In this document: positions 32,159 to 39,160 of the stretch, piece by piece
How positions within the stretch are numbered: position 1 is the first letter of the stretch
Layout of the letters: every line of letters starts with the position of its first letter
Source: an uncultured Prevotellaceae bacterium
Lineage (GTDB): Bacteria; Bacteroidota; Bacteroidia; Bacteroidales; Bacteroidaceae
Direction: 5' to 3'
Assembly (NCBI GenBank): GCA_900320045.1
Contig: ONQT01000011.1
Coordinates: 1 to 44,254, forward strand
Length of the DNA stretch: 44,254 nt
The notes under the pieces: generated by a model
Told to the model about the DNA's origin: nothing
The model's database searches: none
What the model saw: the letters and a program-made list of their open reading frames with translations, nothing else
Program-made: the position numbers and the translations under genes

Positions 32159-35100
32159 TTATTTTATCACGACCTTCTTGCCATTCACGATGTACAGGCC
32201 CTTCTGAGGCTGGCTGATGCGGCGTCCCTGCAGGTCGTACCAAGCTCCCTCTCCCTGGGAGAGGGCTGGGGTGAGGTTTCTGATTGCTGTCACGTCGCCG
32301 TCGACGGTGAAGGTCAGCGCGCGGCCCTCGCCGGTCGTGGCCACCTTGAAATAGGCGCGCAGGGCCTTCAGCGTGTTGGCAGTGCCGCTGGTAGCGGTCT
32401 TGTACAGCTGGCTGTTGCTGAGGAAGTAGTAGCTGTTGGTGGCGTCGCTGGCTGGGATGTCAATCGTGGCGGCGTAGCTGCCGATGAAGTCCACGCCCTC
32501 GATGTTGGTCTTCTCGGGAGTGCCCTCCACGATGTTCACACCACTGATGGTGGCTGACGTGAAGTCGGAAGCAACCTTGATGAGGCATGGCTCGTTGGCG
32601 TTGATGCTGCTGGCAGTCGTGAACTGCAGCTCGCCGTTTTCGAAGCCCGTCAGTTGGGCAACCTTAGTGCCGCTGCCAAAGGCGGTGGTAATCTGGCTGG
32701 CGCTCATGTCGAAGGGCACGACGATAGTGCTCCACTTGCCGGCAGCGATGGTGCGCTTGACGGCAACGGTCGTCGACATGTTGCCCATTCCGCCCTTCTC
32801 GTTGGCGGCGCGCACGCTATAGACACCTTCCTCGCTGATGTCGAGGGTCGTGGCGGTCTGATTGGTCAGGTACTGGCCGTTCTTGAAGACAACATAGCAG
32901 CGGGCGTCGTCGATGCCAGTCCACGAGAGTGTGCTGCCGTCGAAGCTGACTACGGGAGCCTCCAGCACGACGCATTCCTCGGTAGGCAGCCACGAGTCGG
33001 TGCCGCCCAGCACGTTCTCGACGGTGAACTTCGCAGCCTCCTCGGCAGTGAGCACGGGGGTGTAGTGATTGGTCGAGGTGGGCGAGTTCTGACGTACAGA
33101 GAGGTCGATGGCATTGCCGTTGGCATCCAGTGAGTTATACTCGTAGAAGTGCGTGGGCAGGTTGCCCATGCCGCCCCAGCCGTTATCAGCAGGCTTCACG
33201 TTCATCGTGGTGTTCAGCCAGTAGTTGCGCGGCTCGTTCTGCCAGGGACGGCCCAGCGAGAAGTGGCCCTCGGCCTCATAAGTGTAGCTGCCCACATATT
33301 GGTCGATGGTGCAGTGCTGCATTACGTAGCCCCACTTGTTGCCGGCGTTGGTCGACGGAGCGGTGATGTAGCCGGAATTGGTGATGACGAACCGGCACTG
33401 GTCGTAGAAGTGGTCACCGCCACCGCAGATGAAGTCAACGGCGCCGTAGAAGTCGCAGTCAACGGCATACGAACGCTCGCCGGTCACCTGCGTGTCCTGC
33501 TGGGCCTGCATGGCCACATTACGGAAGATGGCCTTGTTGCCGCCATAGACAGCTACGCTGACACCGACGCGGTCAGACTTGTCGAAGTCGGTCAGGTTGC
33601 GTACGGTGAGGTCCTGCATATACTGTCCGCTGCCGTAGCGGATGTTCAGCACGGGATTGCTGATGTCGCTACTGGTGCCGCAGATGATGACGCCGTCCTT
33701 CGACTCGCCGATGAACGAGATGTTGTGGGCATTGACCCACTGCACGGTGCTCGTACCGGTAGAGCCCAGGTCGTAGGTGCCGTTCTTCAGGAAGATGACC
33801 TTGCGCTCGGCAGCGCTGTTCTTGTTGGTAGCGTCGATGGCACTGATGGCGGCTTTCAGCTCGTCGGCAGTAGCCACCACATAGTCGTAGGCCTTCTTCG
33901 CTACCACTGCCTTGGCAGCCGTGTTGACGGCAATATCGATGGCTGCGCTGTTCGTGTTGCCATAGGCGTCCTGCACGGCACCGGCAGCAATGCTCAGCGT
34001 GTAGTTGGTGCTATAGCTGAGGTTCCATACGGGGAAGTAGAGGGTAGCGGCACCGCCCTCGGCAGTCACGCTGCCGCCATTGATGGTTGCCGTGACGTCG
34101 TTGGCAATCTCTCGGTCGAAGGTAACAGCCACGACAGCGTGGTTGTTCACTACGGTGACGTTTTCAGCAGTCTTTACGGGAGCAGTACCGGGGTTCTGCT
34201 TCTCGACGGTCAGCTGAATCCAAGCCATGGGCTGGCCCTTCTTCTGTTGTGTCAGTACGATGTCTGTGCCGGCGGTGTGACCCTCCAGGTTGACGATGAT
34301 GTCGTGCTGGGCACCCTCGCTGCTATGGTAGTATTTGTTGTCTACGGGAATATAGGCCGTGGCACCGGTGCTGGCAACTGCCGTCAGACGGGCATCGTTG
34401 CTGGCGTAGTTGTTCGAGCAGTCCTTCATGATCACCTGCTTCACCACAACGTCGCTGGGCACGCTGAGGGTATAGCTGTCGCCGTTCATCTTGAAGAACT
34501 GGTTGTAGCTGTCGAGGCTGGTGGTAGCCAGCGTATAGACGCCGTTGCTCCAGGTGTTGCTCTCAATGGTACCCTCGTTGGCCTTGATATTGATGCTCTC
34601 GTCACCAACGGCAGGGGTATATGCGTGTACATTATTTAATATAAGCGTGTAGTCGCGGGTGATGCTTCCTCCCGCTATCGAACCGTGAATGGTGTAGGTA
34701 TAGGTCGAACCGCTGATGCTGGGAGCGTCTACTGTGGCAGCAGCCTCGTCAATCTGTGTGGCGGCAACCACTGGCGCTGTGGTATAGCAGGCATCGAAGG
34801 AGGCAGAGTAGGGGTTGTTGTTGATGTCGCCCAATACGTCGATGGCTACACCGTTAACAGTAACGGCTGTCAGTGAAATGTCACCGATGCGGAAAATCTT
34901 GAAAGTATAGGTTGTCTTGTTGGAGACGGTGCCGCTGTTGGGCGTCAGCACCATCGTGACGGTGGTAGTCTGGCCTAAGCCAGGAGTCGTTAGGGTGTAG
35001 GTGCCGTTGCCATTGTCGGTGACGGTAACGTCATTGTCACTTCCGTCCTTGGCGCTGACAGCCACCGTTCCGTAGAGTGCATCGACACCGAACGTAGTCG

Positions 35101-36082
35101 TAGCGGCATAGCTGACGGGCAACTGACAATACCAGTCGGAGCTGGCGCCTTCGGTGATGGTTTGTCCGGCAATGGTCACACCGCCCACCTTCGAATAGTG
35201 GTCGGCAATGCGGGTCATTGTGATGTCCTTGTAGTTGCAGAGGAAGCTGGCAGGAGTGGCAAACTGCATGGTCAGCGTCTTCAATCCTGTGGTCAGCTCA
35301 CCCTCCACGGGAATGTCGGTGTCGGCATAGCTCGAGGGATTGGTCATCGTCCAAGTGCCTTTGGCCTCGTCCGTGGCTGTCAGGTCGTCTGTAACAGTTG
35401 TGGTGATGGTACCCTCACCGTATTTTGTCATCGGGATGGTCATCTTGTAGACGCCAGCCTCGTTGCAGATGAAGCTATAGGTGGCCTTGCCGCCGTTCGA
35501 CACGTAGCCCACGTTGGTGTTTCCGTTCTCCAACTTCGGACCGTTATAGGTGCCGCTGGCTATGCCGATGGTGCCAGGAGCGTTGTTATAGTCGTTGGTG
35601 GAATAAAATGCCAGCTTGCCCCAGTTGCCGGCATAGTCCACCACTTCGGAGGTGGTGAAGCGCAAGGTATAAGTGCCTATGGGCAAGTTGCTGATGTAAT
35701 AGTTGTGTGGAGTCGTTGGTGTCCACGCGCCCGTCTTCTCGCTGGTCACCGTCCAGTTGTTAATGACTACGGTCTCGTCACTGGCCGTCAGCTGTACGTG
35801 TACCTTTGCACTGTTGTTCTTGTTGCCGGTGGCAAAAGTTAATACGTATGCCTGCTCAACAGTGTTGTTGATGGAGAACGTGATAACGGTGCTCCCTCCT
35901 GTTGAGCCCACATTGGCTCCGCCATTCTCGGCGTTGGCATTTGTCAGATCGGCATTGCGCCAGTCCATGAAGCTTCCGCTGGCAGTAGGGATGTCTACTG
36001 TGGTGGCGGAAAACATCAGATTTGTTCCTCCCAATAAGCATAGCAGCAGGAACAAGACCTTCGTGAATAGATTCTCTTTCAT
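32159..36082 (-). CDS. CE8 pectin methylesterase, multidomain, T9SS-type tail
   Basis: 1307 residues. A signal peptide (FLLLCLLGGTNLMFS region) is followed by a CBM-like jelly roll (about 25-160), a second beta module (about 170-290), Ig-like segments to about 690, and the CE8 beta-helix at about 730-1040. CE8 motifs are D863 in QAQQDTQ, D883 in YGAVDFICGGG and R945 in FSLGRPWQ, matching the two Asp and the Arg of known pectinesterases. It removes methyl groups from homogalacturonan, making the substrate that the PL1 lyases cut. A C-terminal beta-sandwich (KRTIAAGKWSTIVVPFDMS) resembles the one in the beta-helix protein. The end is a repeat-encoded NLTPALSQGEGAW, then YDLQGRRISQPQKGLYIVNGKKVVIK. 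It is probably the first gene of a unit continuing to peptide C, the ECF sigma and the beta-helix gene. Confidence 0.92.
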   Translation of the reverse strand: MKENLFTKVLFLLLCLLGGTNLMFSATTVDIPTASGSFMDWRNADLTNANAENGGANVGSTGGSTVITFSINNTVEQAYVLTFATGNKNNSAKVHVQLTASDETVVINNWTVTSEKTGAWTPTTPHNYYISNLPIGTYTLRFTTSEVVDYAGNWGKLAFYSTNDYNNAPGTIGIASGTYNGPKLENGNTNVGYVSNGGKATYSFICNEAGVYKMTIPMTKYGEGTITTTVTDDLTATDEAKGTWTMTNPSSYADTDIPVEGELTTGLKTLTMQFATPASFLCNYKDITMTRIADHYSKVGGVTIAGQTITEGASSDWYCQLPVSYAATTTFGVDALYGTVAVSAKDGSDNDVTVTDNGNGTYTLTTPGLGQTTTVTMVLTPNSGTVSNKTTYTFKIFRIGDISLTAVTVNGVAIDVLGDINNNPYSASFDACYTTAPVVAATQIDEAAATVDAPSISGSTYTYTIHGSIAGGSITRDYTLILNNVHAYTPAVGDESINIKANEGTIESNTWSNGVYTLATTSLDSYNQFFKMNGDSYTLSVPSDVVVKQVIMKDCSNNYASNDARLTAVASTGATAYIPVDNKYYHSSEGAQHDIIVNLEGHTAGTDIVLTQQKKGQPMAWIQLTVEKQNPGTAPVKTAENVTVVNNHAVVAVTFDREIANDVTATINGGSVTAEGGAATLYFPVWNLSYSTNYTLSIAAGAVQDAYGNTNSAAIDIAVNTAAKAVVAKKAYDYVVATADELKAAISAIDATNKNSAAERKVIFLKNGTYDLGSTGTSTVQWVNAHNISFIGESKDGVIICGTSSDISNPVLNIRYGSGQYMQDLTVRNLTDFDKSDRVGVSVAVYGGNKAIFRNVAMQAQQDTQVTGERSYAVDCDFYGAVDFICGGGDHFYDQCRFVITNSGYITAPSTNAGNKWGYVMQHCTIDQYVGSYTYEAEGHFSLGRPWQNEPRNYWLNTTMNVKPADNGWGGMGNLPTHFYEYNSLDANGNAIDLSVRQNSPTSTNHYTPVLTAEEAAKFTVENVLGGTDSWLPTEECVVLEAPVVSFDGSTLSWTGIDDARCYVVFKNGQYLTNQTATTLDISEEGVYSVRAANEKGGMGNMSTTVAVKRTIAAGKWSTIVVPFDMSASQITTAFGSGTKVAQLTGFENGELQFTTASSINANEPCLIKVASDFTSATISGVNIVEGTPEKTNIEGVDFIGSYAATIDIPASDATNSYYFLSNSQLYKTATSGTANTLKALRAYFKVATTGEGRALTFTVDGDVTAIRNLTPALSQGEGAWYDLQGRRISQPQKGLYIVNGKKVVIK
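32245..32276 (-). repeat. GC-rich palindromic element in the CE8 linker
   Basis: It contains a perfect 9-bp stem, CCCTCTCCC then GGGAGAGGG, around a single base (32247-32265), preceded on the minus strand by CCTCACCCCAG. It is translated NLTPALSQGEG, directly before the tail. Confidence 0.85.
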
Positions 36083-36150
36083 AGTTGTTTGTTGTTTTAT
36101 AAGTTATTATTGTTTCGTTCGTATCAGTATGTCAGTCGTATTTTCGGGTG

Positions 36151-36158
36151 CAAAAATA
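36151..36158 (-). promoter_or_regulatory. -7 promoter box of the CE8 gene
   Basis: Minus-strand TATTTTTG, 68 bases before the ATG at 36082. It is embedded in the T-rich run that follows the nadB terminator hairpin on the same strand. Confidence 0.5.
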
Positions 36159-36160
36159 AA

Positions 36161-36190
36161 GAAAGCACCCCAAAAAGACGGGGTGCTTTC
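36161..36190 (-). terminator. terminator of nadB
   Basis: GAAAGCACCCC, loop AAAAAGAC, then GGGGTGCTTTC form an 11-bp perfect stem, followed on the minus strand by TTTATTTTTG. It ends the nadB transcript 58 bases past the stop. Confidence 0.8.
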
Positions 36191-36199
36191 TATCGTATA

Positions 36200-36236
36200 G
36201 GGTGGAAAAACGCTCTAAATGTACGTTTTTACCTCC
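36200..36236. repeat. second inverted repeat between nadB and its terminator
   Basis: GGGTGGAAAAACG (36200-36212) and CGTTTTTACCTCC (36224-36236) are imperfect inverted copies around 11 bases. It may be an accessory hairpin in the nadB 3' region. Confidence 0.5.
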
Positions 36237-36247
36237 TTCTACCTTCC

Positions 36248-37834
36248 TTATTTCTTGTCATATGCATGTTGGGGATAGTCTGTGGTGAAGTGCAGGCCGC
36301 GGCACTCCTTGCGCTCCAGGGCCCAGCGGGTGATGAGGTAGCCGACGTTGATCATGTTGCGCAGCTCGCAGATGTCGCGCGAGGCCTTGACACGCTTGAA
36401 CAGGCGCTCGGTCTCCTCGTAGAGCATGTCCAGACGGTCCCAGGCGCGGTGCAGGCGCAGGTCGCTGCGGACAATGCCCACGTAGTTGGACATAATCTGG
36501 TTGACCTCCTTGACGCTCTGGGTGATGAGCACTTTCTCCTCGTTGGTCATCGTGCCCTCGTCGTTCCACTCCGGCACCTGCTCGTTCCAGTCGTACAGGT
36601 CGACATGTTCCAGCGAGTGGCGCGCGGCAGTCTCGGCATAGACGACGGCCTCGATGAGCGAGTTCGAGGCCAGACGGTTGCCGCCGTGCAGTCCGGTGCA
36701 CGAGCATTCGCCCAGGGCATAGAGGCCCTTGATGCTCGACTGACCGTTCAGGTCGACCTTGATGCCGCCGCACATGTAGTGGGCTGCAGGACGTACGGGG
36801 ATGTAGTCGGTGGTGATGTCGATGCCGATGCTGAGGCACTTCTGGTAGATGTTGGGGAAGTGCTTCTTCGTCTCGGCAGGATCTTTGTGAGTGACGTCCA
36901 GACAGACGTGGTCCAGACCGTGTATCTTCATCTCCTTGTCGATGGCGCGGGCCACGATGTCGCGCGGTGCCAGGCTGAGGCGCTCGTCGTATTTCTCCAT
37001 GAAGGTCTTGCCGTTGGGCAGCTTCAGGATGCCGCCGTAGCCGCGCATGGCCTCGGTAATGAGGTAGGCGGGGTGCGTCTCGTTAGGGTTGTGCAGCACG
37101 GTGGGGTGGAACTGAACGAACTCCATGTCGGCCACGGTTCCCTTGGCACGATAGACCATGGCAATACCGTCGCCCGTAGCAATGACGGGGTTCGAGGTGG
37201 TCATATAGACCGCTCCGCAGCCGCCGGTACACATCACGGTGCACTTGGCCAGATAGGTGTCGACGTGTTCATCGGGATTCAGCACGTAGGCGCCGTAGCA
37301 GTGGATGTTGGGCGAGCGTCGGGTGACGCGGACGCCGAGGTGGTGTTGGGTGATAATCTCCACGGCGAAGTGGTTTTCCTTGATTTCAATGTCGGGGCAA
37401 GCCTTGACGGCCTCCATCAGTCCGCGCTGTATCTCGGCACCGGTGTCGTCGGCATGGTGCAGGATGCGGAACTCGGAATGGCCGCCCTCGCGGTGCAGGT
37501 CGAACTGCCCGTCGTCCTTCTTGTCGAAGTTGACGCCCCACTGGACGAGCTCCTGAATCTGTTCGGGAGCCATGTGCACCACCTGCTCGACGGCCTGCCG
37601 GTCGGAGATGTAGTCGCCGGCAATCAGCGTGTCGGCAATATGCTTGTCGAAGGTGTCGACCTTCAGGTTAGTAACCGATGCCACGCCGCCCTGTGCAAAA
37701 GAGGTGTTAGCCTCGTCGAGCGATGTCTTACAGATGATGCAAATCTTGCCCTTCTTGGCGCGGGCAACTTTCAGGGCATAGCTCATTCCAGCTACGCCAG
37801 CTCCGATAATCAGGAAATCGTACTTGTAAACCAT
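36248..37834 (-). CDS. nadB: L-aspartate oxidase
   Basis: 528 residues from the ATG at 37834 (MVYKYDFLIIGAGVAGMSYA). The longer open frame upstream crosses the promoter and a repeat, so it is not used. The flavoprotein oxidises L-aspartate to iminoaspartate, the first step of de novo NAD synthesis, in the cytoplasm. Visible features are the N-terminal FAD dinucleotide fold (IIGAGVAGM), TSFAQGGVASV, the substrate region GGHSEFRILHHADDTG, VQFHPT, and the C-terminal FAD segment GLYALGECSCTGLHGGNRLASNSL, which separates it from most succinate dehydrogenase subunits. The C-terminal helical domain (IMSNYVGIVRSDLRLHRAWD) is complete. The partner genes nadA and nadC are not in the window. It is divergent from the PBP4-type gene. 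Confidence 0.95.
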   Translation of the reverse strand: MVYKYDFLIIGAGVAGMSYALKVARAKKGKICIICKTSLDEANTSFAQGGVASVTNLKVDTFDKHIADTLIAGDYISDRQAVEQVVHMAPEQIQELVQWGVNFDKKDDGQFDLHREGGHSEFRILHHADDTGAEIQRGLMEAVKACPDIEIKENHFAVEIITQHHLGVRVTRRSPNIHCYGAYVLNPDEHVDTYLAKCTVMCTGGCGAVYMTTSNPVIATGDGIAMVYRAKGTVADMEFVQFHPTVLHNPNETHPAYLITEAMRGYGGILKLPNGKTFMEKYDERLSLAPRDIVARAIDKEMKIHGLDHVCLDVTHKDPAETKKHFPNIYQKCLSIGIDITTDYIPVRPAAHYMCGGIKVDLNGQSSIKGLYALGECSCTGLHGGNRLASNSLIEAVVYAETAARHSLEHVDLYDWNEQVPEWNDEGTMTNEEKVLITQSVKEVNQIMSNYVGIVRSDLRLHRAWDRLDMLYEETERLFKRVKASRDICELRNMINVGYLITRWALERKECRGLHFTTDYPQHAYDKK

Positions 37835-37856
37835 GGTTTTGTAGTATATGTTGCTG

Positions 37857-37864
37857 CAAAGGTA
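37857..37864 (-). promoter_or_regulatory. -7 promoter box of nadB
   Basis: Minus-strand TACCTTTG, 22 bases before the ATG at 37834. It is divergent from the box at 37909. Confidence 0.6.
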
Positions 37865-37870
37865 CGAATA

Positions 37871-37908
37871 AATCTTCATTCTTCTTTCTTCATTCTTCAT
37901 TTTTTTTG
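37871..37908. repeat. short-word repeat between divergent nadB and PBP4-type promoters
   Basis: TTCATTCTTC/TTTCTTCATTCTTCATT repeats (AATGAAGA words on the minus strand) fill the space between the two -7 boxes. One of several word-repeat types found in leaders here. Confidence 0.65.
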
Positions 37909-37916
37909 TAATTTTG
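37909..37916 (+). promoter_or_regulatory. -7 promoter box of the PBP4-type gene
   Basis: TAATTTTG fits TAnnTTTG but lies only 8 bases before the ATG at 37925, so the transcript would be nearly leaderless if this box is used. Confidence 0.4.
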
Positions 37917-37924
37917 CATGCGAA

Positions 37925-39085
37925 ATGAAGAAATATTTGTTTATACTGCTGTTTTCCTGCCTTTCTGTCGTGTCGTTGGCACAGGACAGTCTGGCAATTC
38001 GCCTGGATTCGCTCTTGCAGCACCCGATGTTCCAGACCTCACAGGTGGGCTTGATGGTCTATGACCTCACGGCCGACTCGGTACGCTACGAATACAATAG
38101 TCGCCAGACCATGCGTCCGGCATCGACCATGAAGGTGGTGACGGCTATTACGGCGCTCGACCACCTGGGCGGCGACTACCAGCTGTCTACCCGCCTGTAC
38201 TATACGGGAATGCTGGAGGACGGCACGCTGCACGGCGACATCTACTGCGTCGGAGGCTTCGACCCGATGGTGGAATCTCTGGATATCAGGGCCTTTGCGC
38301 AGAGCATCCGAGACTTGGGCGTGAATACCTTCGATGGCAACATCTATGCTGACCGTTCCATGAAGGATGGCCTGGAATATGGCGAGGGCTGGTGCTGGGA
38401 CGACAAGAACCCGCAACTGATGGCGCTCTCGGTGGGACGCAAGGACAACTTCACCGACCAGCTGATGGCGGAGCTGCGGCGCGACGGTGTGCGGATGCTG
38501 GACTGTGGCGTAGGGTGGGGACGCTGTCCCGAGACGGCGGCATTGCTGTCTGTCCGGACGCATAGCATCGACCAACTGCTGCAGCGCATGATGAAGAAGA
38601 GCGATAATTTCTATGCCGAGGCGCTGTTCTACCAGGTGGCCAAGGCTGTGTCGGAACATCGTACGGCACGTGCCGCTGATGCCTGTACGGCCGTGAAGCG
38701 ACTGATACGCCGGATAGGACTGGACGATAAGGACTACCGCATTGCCGACGGCTCCGGCCTCTCCCTATATAATTATGTCAGTGCCGAGCTGGAAACCATG
38801 CTGCTGCGCTATGCCTGGCAGAACGAACGCATCTTTGAACATCTCTATCCCTCGCTGCCCATCGCCGGCGTGGACGGTACGTTGGAGAAGCGCATGCGCG
38901 GCACGGCTGCCCAGGGCAATGTGCATGCCAAGACAGGCACGGTGACAGGCATCTCGTCGTTGGCGGGCTACTGTACGACGGCCGATGGTCACGTTTTGGC
39001 GTTCAGCATCATCAACCAAGGCGTTCTGAACAGCAAGCCCGGTCGCGACTTCCAGGACCGCGTGTGCAAAGTGCTGTGCGAGTAA
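37925..39085 (+). CDS. dacB: D-alanyl-D-alanine carboxypeptidase/endopeptidase, PBP4 (S13) type
   Basis: 386 residues. The ATG at 37925 gives a signal peptide (MKKYLFILLFSCLSVVSLAQ), while the open frame further upstream overlaps nadB and is not used. The three penicillin-binding motifs are S67-T-M-K70 in MRPASTMKVVTAI, S226-D-N228 in MKKSDNFYAEALFYQ, and K336-T-G338 in VHAKTGTVTGISSLAGY, which fit family S13. These periplasmic enzymes trim or cut peptidoglycan cross-links. It is shorter than E. coli PBP4 (about 477) and the accessory domain between motifs 1 and 2 is reduced. It is followed by mutY after 75 bases of repeat-rich leader. The gene symbol follows the family and is not proof of orthology. 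Confidence 0.92.
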   Translation: MKKYLFILLFSCLSVVSLAQDSLAIRLDSLLQHPMFQTSQVGLMVYDLTADSVRYEYNSRQTMRPASTMKVVTAITALDHLGGDYQLSTRLYYTGMLEDGTLHGDIYCVGGFDPMVESLDIRAFAQSIRDLGVNTFDGNIYADRSMKDGLEYGEGWCWDDKNPQLMALSVGRKDNFTDQLMAELRRDGVRMLDCGVGWGRCPETAALLSVRTHSIDQLLQRMMKKSDNFYAEALFYQVAKAVSEHRTARAADACTAVKRLIRRIGLDDKDYRIADGSGLSLYNYVSAELETMLLRYAWQNERIFEHLYPSLPIAGVDGTLEKRMRGTAAQGNVHAKTGTVTGISSLAGYCTTADGHVLAFSIINQGVLNSKPGRDFQDRVCKVLCE

Positions 39086-39099
39086 AGGCCTCGAAACAT

Positions 39100-39152
39100 C
39101 GAAATGCCGTAATGCCGTCATAACGTAATATCGGAATAACGAAATATTGGAA
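39100..39152 (+). repeat. short-word repeat in the mutY leader
   Basis: Degenerate words of the type CGAAAT(A/G)CCGTAAT and GGAATAACGAAATATT repeat across the gap between the PBP4-type gene and the mutY ATG at 39161. No protein or terminator is seen in it. Confidence 0.55.
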
Positions 39153-39160
39153 TAAATAAT

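Noticed and set aside
25581-36082. Classical Sus-type polysaccharide utilisation locus
   Set aside because: I looked for SusC (TonB-dependent barrel with plug) and SusD-like lipoproteins in all frames and found none.
36089-37924. N-terminal extension of the PBP4-type gene back to 36089
   Set aside because: The upstream 612 codons are antisense to nadB. A signal peptide begins at the internal ATG at 37925 with a -7 box just before it.
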